This document shows, piece by piece, positions 25,403-34,926 of a stretch of 44,326 nt of DNA. The notes below the pieces were generated by a model. It was not told where the DNA came from. It ran no database searches and saw only the letters and a program-made list of their open reading frames with translations. Location: the NCBI GenBank assembly GCA_003669605.1, contig QWOP01000038.1, forward strand, positions 1 through 44,326, read 5' to 3'. The stretch comes from Planctomycetota bacterium (lineage in GTDB: Bacteria > Planctomycetota > Planctomycetia > Pirellulales > UBA1268). Each line of letters starts with the position of its first letter. Position 1 is the stretch's first letter. The position numbers and the translations under genes are program-made.

Positions 25403-26716
25403 GTGGCAGACATCGTCTTCGCCTTCGACGCGGCACTCGATCGACCGATTCCCCTTCCGGCAGCGGCCCCTCCCACGGTGATTGAGTTGCTCGCGCGGGC
25501 GCCGTGGGAGGCCTTCGAAGCCGCCGTGACAACCGCGCGGCAGTCGCGGGCCGCGGCCCTCGTGCTCTTCGGATCCTCGCTCGATCCTGTCCGGGCGAGC
25601 CCCGCGCAGGCGGCACGACTCGCTGCCATGATCATCGAATTGGCCGCCGATGGCTGCCAGACGATATGGATTTCGGACGATGCCGCCGACTGCGCCAATG
25701 TCGCCCGGGCCCTGGCAGAACCGGCAGGGTTGTCGTTCGTAACTCCCGTGGCTCCGCAGCGACTCGACATCCGCGGTCTCTCGGTGGAGATCTGCTCTGC
25801 CCGCGGCCCGGCGTTTGCTACCACGGGAACTGGCCAACTCCTCCCCTCGTTCGCCTCCGCACACTCCTCGCTCCTGCCGGCACAGCGGCGGATCGTGGTC
25901 GGTTGGGACGACGCCTGGAGCACGCTGCACGCTGACGGGACGCCGGTCCTCCATGGCCTTCACGCCCCCCTACCCGGTGGTTCGACGCCGGCAGCCGGAA
26001 CGTTCTTCGTGTGGGGATCGCGGCGTCTGCAGGCAGTGCCGGCCGGAGTCCATCCCCTCCCCGCACTCCAGGCCCGGGCTGGCAACGAGGCCGCTGCGGG
26101 AGCCTGCGGCGCACTGACGCTCACCAACCTCGGCGGCACCGCGTCGCTGGCGAGCAGCTATCACCCTGTCCTACCGGTGGCCGCGCCGCATTCCCCGGCG
26201 ACAACCGCGATCCATTCGGCCACCGCCGCCGCCTCGCTGGCTGCCGACGGCAGGGCCGCTTGGCGTGAGGTGGCCACGCATCGCGTCGCTTGGCGGACCC
26301 TCGCGCTGACGTCGCTCTCTGGAGGCGACGAGGAACTGGCCACGGCCATCTGGGGGGCGCTTGAGTCGCTGACTCCCGATCCCAACGGCCCGCTGCAAAT
26401 TGTCCGCTGCGCGATCGATTGTGGTGGCAGTTTGACCCGACGGGTCCATGTCTCCGAGATCTCCGCGGAGACTTTTGCCCGGCTCCGGCAACTGTTTGAT
26501 CCCCAATCGTTTCGGATGTGGTGCCAGGATCTGGAAGCCGATCGGAGCGAAGGGGTGGAATCGCTCGTGCGGAATGCCTCGTCGAGCAAATCGGGGGCCA
26601 CCGCCTCATTCGCCTCGCTGCTGGCAGAGCAGGTCCTTGAGGCCGAAAAATCGGGGGCTGGGACTGCCCCCCGCGAGGCTGCTTGGCTGGCGCTTGAACT
26701 GATGGAGTCAACCTAA
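25403..26716 (+). CDS. Degenerate YhaO/SbcD-like metallophosphoesterase (probably inactive)
   Basis: 437 residues, just upstream of a YhaN-like ATPase gene, the place where the YhaO nuclease gene usually sits. The layout of the N-terminal half matches the SbcD/YhaO calcineurin fold. FDAALDRPIPL stands where SDLHLDSP is expected, WEAFEAAVTTARQSRAAALVLFGSSLDP where the helix and GDLFD strand should be, and TIWISDDAADCANVARAL where the GNHD segment should be. The metal ligands are largely gone: His of DxH is Ala11, Asp of GD is Ser58, and GNHD reads SDDA. Hence it is likely a non-catalytic partner or scaffold. The C-terminal half has no recognised domain. Homology is judged by eye from pattern and gene order, so it needs a profile search. 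Confidence 0.6.
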   Translation: MADIVFAFDAALDRPIPLPAAAPPTVIELLARAPWEAFEAAVTTARQSRAAALVLFGSSLDPVRASPAQAARLAAMIIELAADGCQTIWISDDAADCANVARALAEPAGLSFVTPVAPQRLDIRGLSVEICSARGPAFATTGTGQLLPSFASAHSSLLPAQRRIVVGWDDAWSTLHADGTPVLHGLHAPLPGGSTPAAGTFFVWGSRRLQAVPAGVHPLPALQARAGNEAAAGACGALTLTNLGGTASLASSYHPVLPVAAPHSPATTAIHSATAAASLAADGRAAWREVATHRVAWRTLALTSLSGGDEELATAIWGALESLTPDPNGPLQIVRCAIDCGGSLTRRVHVSEISAETFARLRQLFDPQSFRMWCQDLEADRSEGVESLVRNASSSKSGATASFASLLAEQVLEAEKSGAGTAPREAAWLALELMEST

Positions 26717-26811
26717 CCGCCCACCGACTTCGCGGGCTCACTCACCGGCGCTTGCCGCATGTGGGATGCCGACGCGAGCGAGGAGTTCCGACTTTTGAAG
26801 GGACGTTCTGC

Positions 26812-29800
26812 ATGATCATCGAACGGATCGACATCGACCGCTTTGGCGCGCTCTCTGGGACCACGGTCGGAGGGCTCGGGGCTGGTGTGGAGGTCCTCCA
26901 CGGCACCAACGAAACCGGCAAGACATCGCTCCTCGAATTCGTCCGCGGCGTGCTGTTCGGATTTGGGGGTCTGTTCCGTCGGGGAATCCTCGATCCGCAC
27001 ACTCCGTGGGGAGGCCGATTGCAGGCCCGCGCCGGCGTTGACGGCCGACGGATCATCATCGAGCGCCGTCACGACGGGCCCAATCTGGAACGTCTCTCAC
27101 GGGCCGATTACACGGCAGAGAAAGACCTCCCAATCGCCGACCACCTCACCGTTACCTCCGCTGACGGTGGCACGGCAACCACGCTCTTTCTCCAGGACTA
27201 CATGGGGGAGATCGACGAGCAGACATTCACGACGGTGATGGCGTTTGGGCTCGACGAGTTGCAGGAACTCCACACCCTCGAGGCCGAGGGCTGCGGCAGC
27301 CGTCTCTACGAACTGGCAAGCGGTCTCGACCGATCGCGGATCTCCCGTGTGCTCGACAATCTCCAGGAGGCGATCCACCGGCTGGACTCTCCCGACCCGG
27401 AGGTGTCGCCAATCGAATCGCTGCGCCAACGCCGCAGCGCCGCCCTCACCCGGCTGGCAGCCATGGGAGCGCCGGCGGTGGCGGCCGGTGCTCTGGGGAG
27501 CGAACTGGTCCGGATTGACGCTGAAATCGCGGCACTCGAGGCGACACTTGAACGGGCCCGTCATACCGAGGAGACGCTCCGCAGCGTGCAGCCACTGGAG
27601 CCGCTGTTCCACGCCTGGCGGCGGACAGCCGAGCGGCAGATGGAGTTGGAAGCCACTCCGCTGATCCATGCCGATCTCGACAGTTGGCAATTAGCCAGCA
27701 AGCGTCGCGACGATCTGGCCCGCAGTGCTGCCAAACTCAAGAGGATCCGCGGCAAAATCGCCCGGCAACTGAAGTCGCATGCCGAGGATGCCACGATCTG
27801 GAAGAAGCGGACCACCGTCGCCGCCCTCTGCGAGGAGCAGCCGCGGCTGGAGCGGCTCTCCGCAGAAGCCGCCCGCGCGGCGGCCGCCGCTCGCCAGGCA
27901 GCCCGCCGGTTCGGCGAGCAGCTCGGCAGCGCTGGTCTGGTACGCCTGTTTTCCAATGATGCTGCCCAGAGCAACTCGGTCGACACGCTCTCTGAGATGA
28001 TCCTGCCGGCGGGCCTGAGCCGCTCGTTCGGTCCACTCCGGGCGCGGGCCCAGGACATCAAGGCAGCAGGCAGCAATGTCGCGGAGGCGCAGTCGGCCCT
28101 CGACGAAGCCCGCGCGGCCGTCGACGCCACCCGCAGTTCCTTGAAGGGCCCCGCCTCCCAGGCTGCCGGCCTGTCGATCGCCGCCGCCATCGAGGACGCC
28201 GGAGGCCGTGCCGCCCTGCTTCGCAACCGGCTGGCGGCCGGAACGCAGGTGACGGAACTCGACAAGGCCCTTGCGCAACTCGATCGCGACGTGGCGCTCC
28301 ACCTCAAGGGACAATTGATTCCTCTGGAATGGCTGCTTGGCCTCGGTGGGGTGTTTGTCACCAGTGCCGCTTTGATCCTCTCGGGGCTTTTTCTGCCAGC
28401 GGCTGTCACCGGCTCGCTGGCCTACGTGATGGCGGCCCTGGGGTTGGTGGGAACGGGCATGGCATCGGTGGTCACTTGGTCGCTCGACCGCTCTGCCAGC
28501 AGCCGCCTCGAGGCCGCACGCCAGCAAGTAGCGATGGTCCACAAACAGCGTGAGGATGCTCTGGCTCAGTGTGTGTCGCTCGATAAAAAGCTCGACGCGG
28601 GCCGAGGTGTCGCCGAACGCTATCCGGGCGAGCACTCCCCCGCTCTGGAACGTCGGCTGACAGCCGCCGAGGGAGAGGTGGCCAGGCTCGAGGCGTTGGC
28701 TGCCCGCGAGGGCTCCCTCCACCTGCTCGCCGACAGGGTCCAGGGGGCGGAGCAGGAACTGGCCAGAGCGAACCAACGCCGCGCCGCGGCCCGCGGCCGC
28801 TGGAAGCGGGCCCTTGAGCAGCGTTCGCTCCCCGCCACCCTGACTCCCCTTGAGGTCCAGGCACTGGCTAAACACCGCACGGCGCTACTGGCCCTCGACG
28901 AGGAGCGAAGGCGCGCTTCCGAGGATGCCCGGCTGCGGAACGACGAACTGGCGGCCCTCGGCCACCGCGTCGAGCAGGTGATGGTGGAGTGCAACATGCT
29001 CCCCGAGGGCACGCCACTCGACCAGTTGCAGCAACTCCGCGAGCGGCTCCAGAGGGAAACGACGTTCCACCGGCTCCGCGGAAAAATGACCACCAGACTG
29101 CTCCGCGCCAGGCGCCGTCACCGCGAGGCCCTGGCCCGGGTGAAACTGGCTGAACGCCGGGTCCGTGAGATCATCGCCCGCTGGGGAGTGGAGACCGAGA
29201 AGGAATTCCTGCCACTGGTCGATCGTCGTCCGCTGGTCGAGGAGGCGCGTCTGGAGTCGCAGGCGGCAGAAAGGGCATGGGTCGAGGCCCGTCGTCGGAT
29301 CACGGGCCTCCCCGAATTGGAGCAGTGGCTTACCGGCACCAAGCAGGTCACTCTCGAACAGCGCGTTGCCGAAGCGCACCTGGTGACGATTGATGCCCGG
29401 GAGACCCTCAACCGGGGACGCGTTGCCCGCCAGGCGTCGGCCGCCCGCGTGGAGTCTGCCGCGCGCGACCATTCTACCGAAGGGCTGCAGGTGGAGATCG
29501 CTACCATCGAGCACGATCTCGAAGCCCAGATCCACCGGCGGCGGATGCTGGACACAGCCTACGGAATGCTGGAGTCCACCCGGGCCAGTTTCGCCCGCGA
29601 TCACCAACCGGCTGTTCTTCGCGAGGCATCGCGGTGGCTGGTGCGTCTGACGCAGGGTCACTACACGACGATCACGACGTCGATCCACGAGGCCCGGCTG
29701 GAGGTGCACGACGCCCAGAGCCGGCTGTGGAATCCCGACCGCCTCAGCCGTGGCACCCGCGAGCAGGTGTTCCTGGCTCTCCGACTGGCACTGGTCCGCG

Positions 29801-30603
29801 ATCTGGAGCGGCATGGCGTCCACCTCCCGATCGTGATCGACGACGCCTTGGTGAACTTCGACGACAGCCGGGCCCGTGCCGCCGCCGAGGTGCTGATGGA
29901 GTTCGTGGCCGATCAGCCCCGCGAGCGGCAGATGCTGATCCTCACCTGCCACAGCCATGTCGCGCGGATTTTCGCCGAAGTGGGGGCGTCGGTGCGTTCC
30001 CTCGGCGACGAGGAACTCCACGCGCGGCCGCTGCCGACGGTCACCGCTCGGGTCGTGGTCTCCGCGCCCACTGCAGCGACCGAAGCGAGCCGTCCCGACC
30101 CTCGTCCTTCTCAACCGCTTCCGATCCACAGGACCAGGGTCGTCGTCCATCAGCTCGATCCGCAACCGGTTTCAGCACACACGTCGCACCGGCCCCGGCA
30201 AGCACAGCTTTCCCAAACCGCAGCGGAGCCGGCGCCGTTGTTCGATCCGTGGATGCCGCGGCACTCACAAGGCGGCCTCGGCTATCCCGTGCGGGGCAAC
30301 CACCGGGCCCCCACCCACACGGTGATCCACTCCGGCCACCAAGAGGGACTCGGTTACGTGGGGATCGTGACCACCCCCCAAGCGACCGCAGTCGCCACCA
30401 CAGTATCGACCTCAGTCGGCACCACTCCTTCGATTCACTCGGGGAATCGCCGCGGCGCGGCGCCAATGGTGGAGACGGTAGCCGGCGACGTTCCAACGCT
30501 GACTGGCGACGACGATGACGATGACGATGACACCCGCCACGTCCCCACGGCGCGGCCGGCGGCCAAACCTGCTTCCCGCGCGAAGCGGTCGCGGGGGCGT
30601 TAG
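26812..30603 (+). CDS. YhaN-like SMC/Rad50-type AAA ATPase with membrane hairpin
   Basis: 1263 residues. The ATPase head is split: N-terminal Walker A GTNETGKTS (31-39) after the strand IIERIDIDRFGAL, and C-terminal signature LSRGTREQVFLALRLAL (about 976-992) and Walker B IVIDDALVNFDD (about 1005-1016), followed by the ILTCHSH switch. Between them are long coiled coils interrupted at about 508-563 by two hydrophobic helices (LEWLLGLGGVFVTSAALIL and a following pair), as in many YhaN-type proteins. The last 200 residues (from about 1063) are an unusual low-complexity extension ending with an eight-Asp run and a basic Arg/Lys tail. I start at the ATG at 26812 because the ATPase strand begins there. 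It is 95 bp after the YhaO-like gene. Probable role: DNA repair or membrane-linked DNA processing; unproven. Confidence 0.85.
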   Translation: MIIERIDIDRFGALSGTTVGGLGAGVEVLHGTNETGKTSLLEFVRGVLFGFGGLFRRGILDPHTPWGGRLQARAGVDGRRIIIERRHDGPNLERLSRADYTAEKDLPIADHLTVTSADGGTATTLFLQDYMGEIDEQTFTTVMAFGLDELQELHTLEAEGCGSRLYELASGLDRSRISRVLDNLQEAIHRLDSPDPEVSPIESLRQRRSAALTRLAAMGAPAVAAGALGSELVRIDAEIAALEATLERARHTEETLRSVQPLEPLFHAWRRTAERQMELEATPLIHADLDSWQLASKRRDDLARSAAKLKRIRGKIARQLKSHAEDATIWKKRTTVAALCEEQPRLERLSAEAARAAAAARQAARRFGEQLGSAGLVRLFSNDAAQSNSVDTLSEMILPAGLSRSFGPLRARAQDIKAAGSNVAEAQSALDEARAAVDATRSSLKGPASQAAGLSIAAAIEDAGGRAALLRNRLAAGTQVTELDKALAQLDRDVALHLKGQLIPLEWLLGLGGVFVTSAALILSGLFLPAAVTGSLAYVMAALGLVGTGMASVVTWSLDRSASSRLEAARQQVAMVHKQREDALAQCVSLDKKLDAGRGVAERYPGEHSPALERRLTAAEGEVARLEALAAREGSLHLLADRVQGAEQELARANQRRAAARGRWKRALEQRSLPATLTPLEVQALAKHRTALLALDEERRRASEDARLRNDELAALGHRVEQVMVECNMLPEGTPLDQLQQLRERLQRETTFHRLRGKMTTRLLRARRRHREALARVKLAERRVREIIARWGVETEKEFLPLVDRRPLVEEARLESQAAERAWVEARRRITGLPELEQWLTGTKQVTLEQRVAEAHLVTIDARETLNRGRVARQASAARVESAARDHSTEGLQVEIATIEHDLEAQIHRRRMLDTAYGMLESTRASFARDHQPAVLREASRWLVRLTQGHYTTITTSIHEARLEVHDAQSRLWNPDRLSRGTREQVFLALRLALVRDLERHGVHLPIVIDDALVNFDDSRARAAAEVLMEFVADQPRERQMLILTCHSHVARIFAEVGASVRSLGDEELHARPLPTVTARVVVSAPTAATEASRPDPRPSQPLPIHRTRVVVHQLDPQPVSAHTSHRPRQAQLSQTAAEPAPLFDPWMPRHSQGGLGYPVRGNHRAPTHTVIHSGHQEGLGYVGIVTTPQATAVATTVSTSVGTTPSIHSGNRRGAAPMVETVAGDVPTLTGDDDDDDDDTRHVPTARPAAKPASRAKRSRGR

Positions 30604-30609
30604 CAGCCC

Positions 30610-30640
30610 GTGGAAAAAGTCATTTCTGATTTTTTTCCAC
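30610..30640 (+). terminator. Candidate bidirectional terminator hairpin
   Basis: GTGGAAAAA (30610-30618) pairs with TTTTTCCAC (30632-30640) across a 13-nt loop. The A-run and T-run flank the stem base, so the hairpin could act in both directions. It sits in the 86-bp gap between the convergent YhaN-like gene and spermidine-synthase-like gene. The stem is A/T-rich and hence weak. Confidence 0.4.
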
Positions 30641-30689
30641 TCAGGAATTCCCGGCATTGTATCCACGGCGCCAGCCGACAAGCCCTGCC

Positions 30690-32942
30690 TCAGGGGATCA
30701 TGATCGACCAGACGCTGGCAAAATCGTCGGTCCACAGTTCGCAGCGTGGTGGGCCGATGGGCAGATCGGCCATCGGCGCAATCGCCGGCCGCTCCAGAAA
30801 CGCGGCATCACGCCCGAGGAGCATCCACGTCGTTCCATACACCCACCACTGATCCCCCCCCGGATCGTTGACCGCTGCCACGGCAAGGCTGAAGTGGTCG
30901 GCGAGACGTTCCACCACCGGTGCCAGATTGAGATAGCGATTGGAAACGTGAACGGCAAGGATGCCGTCTGGAGCCAGATGGTCAAGATACGTCTCGAACG
31001 CCTCCCGCGTGAGAAGATGGACGGGGATGGCGTCACTGCTGAAGGCGTCGAGCGCCAGGAGGTCAAACCGCTGTGGCGTGCCAGCGGCGAGTTCGTGTTC
31101 CAGCATCAGCCGGGCATCCCCCATCACCACCTCGATCTGTGCCGGGCAGGCACCGAGAAATGTGAACTGCTCTTGGGCGATGTCGCGGATGGCCGGATTG
31201 ATCTCGTAGATCCGCAGTGAATCCCCCTTCCGGCCGTACGCGGCCAGCGTGCCGACTCCCAGCCCCACCAACCCCAGCCGCCGCGGGGCTGCCGGCAGGC
31301 TCTCGATCGCTCGTCCCACGCCACTCGATGGGGCGTAGTACGTCGTCGGCATCCAGGCGAATTCAGGCGTGATGAATTGCAATCCGTGCGTTGTGGCGCC
31401 GTGGACGAGGAGGCGGTGGGGTTCTCGATCGTCGAGTGGCGATGCCTCAAAGACCTTGAGGGTGCCGTAGAAATTCCGCGTCCGGAGAACTGGCCGCTCG
31501 CCTGAGTCGCGGTCGAGCACGAGAAAAGCAGCGCCAATCGCACCGCACAGCACCATCAGGAATCCCCCCGCAGCCGGTCGCCACGGCGGGCTAAGCGATC
31601 GCCTCCAGGGATCACACAGACAGACAGCAAACAAGACTGCGAACGCCGCCACCCAGGGGGCGGCCCCCGGGAGGAAGGCCGCTGCCTCCGTCCACCAGTT
31701 GGCACCGTTGCTGAATCGACTGCGGAGCCAGGGCAGCAGCATGACCCCCAGCAGCGTTCCCACCGCAGCGGCCAGCGGGATCGTTCGGCTGCGGTGACGG
31801 AACGACAGGACCCCGAGGGCGTAGACCAAAAGCCACAAGCCGACCTGCAATTCGTAGTCGTCAGTGAACACCGCTGGCGCCACGACGGCGACCGCTAGGC
31901 CGCCCAGTGCGCCCCCCGTGGCGATGGCCAGGAAATAGGCCGTCAGCTGCCGGGGCTCGGGCCGCAGCCGGTACAGTTCCCCATGGCAGACCATGCACGC
32001 GGCCAGCAGCACCATCAACTGGCTCACCACCTGAATCCGCAGGGGGGCGTAATTCCCCGCGGCGAAAAGCTGCCAGGTGACGACAACGCCCGCACACGAA
32101 AGCGCCGTGAACACCCCCCGGCGGTACCAGTGGGCGTGGTCGAAGCAGACGATGAACGACACCAGATAGACCCCCAGCGGCAGCACCCAAAGCAGCGGCA
32201 TTGCCGCCACGTCCTGGCAGAGGCGGGTGGTCGTCGCCACCAAGAGGATCGAGGCGATGGCTGGCAACGCCACCCACAGGACGGCGTCGCCCCGATCCTC
32301 CGGGCCGCCGGCTACCTCCAGCGCCGCTGATTGCTGCGGTGCGGCGTCGCCAGTTGCCAGTGAGTCGCGCCATACCAGCCACGCGCAGACAGAGCATGCC
32401 ACCGCGAAACTCGCCAGGCCGATCGCCCAGGCGGTGGCCTGCACCGCCCGCGGCAGGTGGGGTTCGACAAACACTGGAAAGGAGATGAGTGCCAGGAGCG
32501 AGCCGGCATTGGACAACGCGTACAAACGATAGGGCGAGACGTTCGGGCGGACGAGGCTGAACCACCGCTGCAGCAGGGGACCGGTCGCTGAGAGTGTCAG
32601 AAACGGAAGGCCGATCGTGGCGGTGAGCAGCAGGAGGATCGACCACACCGGATCGTCACCGGGCCGGGGCCTCAACCGCTCTCCGGGGGCGATCTGCAAA
32701 GTGGCCAGCGACAGCGCCAACAACGCGCCGTGGACGACCACCTGGCGGCGGGGAGTGAAGAAGGTGGAGAGGAGGTGCGCGTAGCAGTAGCCGGCGAGCA
32801 ACACACCTTGGAAGAACAGCAGGCAGGTGGTCCAGACGCCAGGGCCACCGCCATACCAGGGAAGGATGTACTTCCCCACCAGCGGTTGCCCGAGGAACAG
32901 CAGGAACGCCCCGGTGAAAATTGCCAACGCGAAAGGCAGCAT
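30690..32942 (-). CDS. Membrane protein fused to a spermidine synthase-like methyltransferase-fold domain
   Basis: 750 residues. The first 500 or so form about a dozen hydrophobic helices with intervening short loops (starting FALAIFTGAFLLFLGQPLVGKYILPW). The C-terminal 250 are a spermidine-synthase-like Rossmann domain: GLVGLGVGTLAAYG (about 555-568), IYEINPAI, VVMGDARLML and LLALDAFSSDAIPVHLLT (about 630-647). This matches the fused MFS/spermidine synthase family. Activity is uncertain: the aminopropyltransferase set for polyamine binding is not obvious, so the substrate may differ. It is the third gene of a tight minus-strand group, 13 bp after a small membrane protein and after a PerM-type transporter. 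Confidence 0.88.
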   Translation of the reverse strand: MLPFALAIFTGAFLLFLGQPLVGKYILPWYGGGPGVWTTCLLFFQGVLLAGYCYAHLLSTFFTPRRQVVVHGALLALSLATLQIAPGERLRPRPGDDPVWSILLLLTATIGLPFLTLSATGPLLQRWFSLVRPNVSPYRLYALSNAGSLLALISFPVFVEPHLPRAVQATAWAIGLASFAVACSVCAWLVWRDSLATGDAAPQQSAALEVAGGPEDRGDAVLWVALPAIASILLVATTTRLCQDVAAMPLLWVLPLGVYLVSFIVCFDHAHWYRRGVFTALSCAGVVVTWQLFAAGNYAPLRIQVVSQLMVLLAACMVCHGELYRLRPEPRQLTAYFLAIATGGALGGLAVAVVAPAVFTDDYELQVGLWLLVYALGVLSFRHRSRTIPLAAAVGTLLGVMLLPWLRSRFSNGANWWTEAAAFLPGAAPWVAAFAVLFAVCLCDPWRRSLSPPWRPAAGGFLMVLCGAIGAAFLVLDRDSGERPVLRTRNFYGTLKVFEASPLDDREPHRLLVHGATTHGLQFITPEFAWMPTTYYAPSSGVGRAIESLPAAPRRLGLVGLGVGTLAAYGRKGDSLRIYEINPAIRDIAQEQFTFLGACPAQIEVVMGDARLMLEHELAAGTPQRFDLLALDAFSSDAIPVHLLTREAFETYLDHLAPDGILAVHVSNRYLNLAPVVERLADHFSLAVAAVNDPGGDQWWVYGTTWMLLGRDAAFLERPAIAPMADLPIGPPRCELWTDDFASVWSIMIP

Positions 32943-32955
32943 CGGTGGTCGCTGC

Positions 32956-33447
32956 CTATCCGCGGATCACCGCCGCGGGCTGGATGTCGCGGAGGTAACG
33001 CTGCCTCATGCTGGCCAACAGCAGCCCAAGGTAGGCATTGGCCCCCAGCGAAAGAAACAGCGTCAGCAGGCTGCCAATCAGCAGCGGCCAAGGCTTGTCG
33101 CCGCCAGCGGCCGCTGTGATGATCGGCCGGGTAGCGGCCAGCGGCAACGTCGTCGCAGCGAGCGGTGCCACCGCGGATGTGGGTGCCACACGGGGGCGCT
33201 TGGCGGCCTCACTGACGGTGCGTTCCACCGCCGGGGGCCAGGCGTCGGCCACGTAGATCATCACACGGCGGACGTCACGGGAATCGGCGGGAACATCGCT
33301 GGTGAGCGTGTAGGGGGTCTCTCCCCGGACAAGGTCTGGCTCGACCCGGACGAGGTAGTCGCCCCCTCCGCCCTCGGTCGGCACATAGGCCGTCTCGATT
33401 CCCATGGCCAGCAGACCGGCCAGCAGCAATAGCGCGTCGAACAGCAT
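32956..33447 (-). CDS. Small membrane protein of unknown function, 163 aa
   Basis: Not recognised. An N-terminal hydrophobic segment (LFDALLLLAGLLAMGIE) acts as a signal or first helix. An extracytoplasmic region of about 100 residues follows, with a beta-rich start (GGDYLVRVEPDLVRGETPYTLTSDVP) and a Thr/Ala-rich stretch. A second transmembrane helix (about 120-142) and a basic cytoplasmic tail (MRQRYLRDIQ) close it. The gene is 30 bp after the PerM-type transporter and 13 bp before the spermidine-synthase-like gene on the same strand, so the three are probably co-transcribed. Confidence 0.75.
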   Translation of the reverse strand: MLFDALLLLAGLLAMGIETAYVPTEGGGGDYLVRVEPDLVRGETPYTLTSDVPADSRDVRRVMIYVADAWPPAVERTVSEAAKRPRVAPTSAVAPLAATTLPLAATRPIITAAAGGDKPWPLLIGSLLTLFLSLGANAYLGLLLASMRQRYLRDIQPAAVIRG

Positions 33448-33477
33448 GCGAAACGTCTCCCGTGAACAGGTTCTCCG

Positions 33478-34668
33478 TCATGAGGATTTCAACCTCTCGT
33501 CACCGGTTTGTGCAACTGCCTCGGAAATGGCCTGATTGGGGGCCAATTCGTCCCCCTTTTCGGCCTCGCCAAGGCTGTCGAGCTCCGACTGGAGCATCGT
33601 CAGAGCGGCTTGGAGGAAGGCCACGGCGATCGGTCCGACGAAGATTCCGATCGGCCCCAGGGCCCCAACCCCCCCCAGGACGCTCAACAGCGCCAGGAGC
33701 GGATGGAGCTTTGACTGGCCATGGAGCACGATCGGTTTGATGATGTTGTCGATCGTGGAGACCACGCACAGCCCCCACAGACCGAGCCCTGCCGCCGCCA
33801 GCGTGTTTTTCACGAAGAACAGCAGGTAGAGGCTGGCACTGCCCCACACCGCGGCCGCCCCCACGAACGGCACCAACGCCCCGAAGAATGTCAGCAGCGT
33901 CAGCAGGAATACGTTCTGCAGGCCAGCCACCCAGAACCCGAATCCGGCCAGGACAGCTTGCACGATCGCCGCCAGGAGCGTGGAACTGACCACCGCCCGG
34001 CTCACCTCCTCAAACTCCTCAAGCAGTTGCCACTGGTAGCGTGGGTCGAGGGGGATCAGGCGAGTGACGGCAGAAAACATCCGCCCCCCGTCGGCGAGGA
34101 AATAGAACAGCGACACGGTCATCACGATCAACCCGATGATCAGTTTGGCAAACACCACCGGCGTCCGGGCAGCGATGGGACCGATCCATTCCTCGGCGAG
34201 GCGACGGAGTTCGGTGTTCACCGAATCGGCGGTGACGTGAAGTCCGATACTGTCGTTGACCCGATCAATAAGCCCATCGAGCACCGCTGGATCGAGCTTC
34301 AATCCGGCCTCGCTGCTGAACATCCGCACCGCATCGCCACCGGCTCTCGCCACGAGAACGAACAGCGGTACCAGAACGATCACCAGCACGAACAGCGTCG
34401 TCAGCATGGCGGCCAGCCACTCCGGCCCCTGGATCCTGTTCCGCAGCCAGCGGTGGAGGGGACCGAAGATCACCACGAGCATCGCCGCGAGGAGCAGCGG
34501 CAGCAGGAAACTCGCCATCACCCGCAGCGACAGCAGGCCAAAGATCGCCACGAGGCCGAGGATGACGGCGAACGACACGATCCGCGCCGCCCGCCGCGGC
34601 TGCAACTCAGCACGGTGGATGCCATCGACGGGAACCGGGGAGGGGGATGGTTGTCTGTCGTCGGCCAT
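33478..34668 (-). CDS. AI-2E/PerM family transporter
   Basis: A 396-residue polytopic inner membrane protein of the UPF0118/AI-2E exporter superfamily. It has the typical order: short charged N-terminus; three N-terminal helices (ARIVSFAVILGLVAIFGLLSLRVMASFLLPLLLAAMLVVIFGPLHRWL...); a soluble helical segment at about 120-185; then several C-terminal helices including FLLTLLTFFGALVPFVGAAAVWG, the GLCVVSTIDNIIKPIVLHG motif and the LLALLSVLGGVGALGPIGIFVGPI signature. Members export autoinducer-2, sodium/proton exchange substrates or unknown solutes, so the cargo is open. It heads the minus-strand group with two further membrane protein genes and diverges from the glycosyltransferase gene. Confidence 0.9.
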   Translation of the reverse strand: MADDRQPSPSPVPVDGIHRAELQPRRAARIVSFAVILGLVAIFGLLSLRVMASFLLPLLLAAMLVVIFGPLHRWLRNRIQGPEWLAAMLTTLFVLVIVLVPLFVLVARAGGDAVRMFSSEAGLKLDPAVLDGLIDRVNDSIGLHVTADSVNTELRRLAEEWIGPIAARTPVVFAKLIIGLIVMTVSLFYFLADGGRMFSAVTRLIPLDPRYQWQLLEEFEEVSRAVVSSTLLAAIVQAVLAGFGFWVAGLQNVFLLTLLTFFGALVPFVGAAAVWGSASLYLLFFVKNTLAAAGLGLWGLCVVSTIDNIIKPIVLHGQSKLHPLLALLSVLGGVGALGPIGIFVGPIAVAFLQAALTMLQSELDSLGEAEKGDELAPNQAISEAVAQTGDERLKSS

Positions 34669-34926
34669 GCGATGCGTTTACCGCCCTCCACCTTGGTCTT
34701 GCCACCCGACTCTCCGCCCCCCTCTGCTCCAGAGCGTCACGGTGGGAACGGCGGCCGGGAAACCTTTCCCGGCCACACCCCGGCCACTATACGCCGCGGA
34801 TGCCTGCGGCGCCGACCTTCCCGGCGGCATGGCGGGCTCCACGGGCCCCCGGTATCCTGAGCCCGCAACTGGACCGCTCCACGACCAATTTCCCCACCGC
34901 CGAATCCCTCCGCAGCAGACTTCCGC

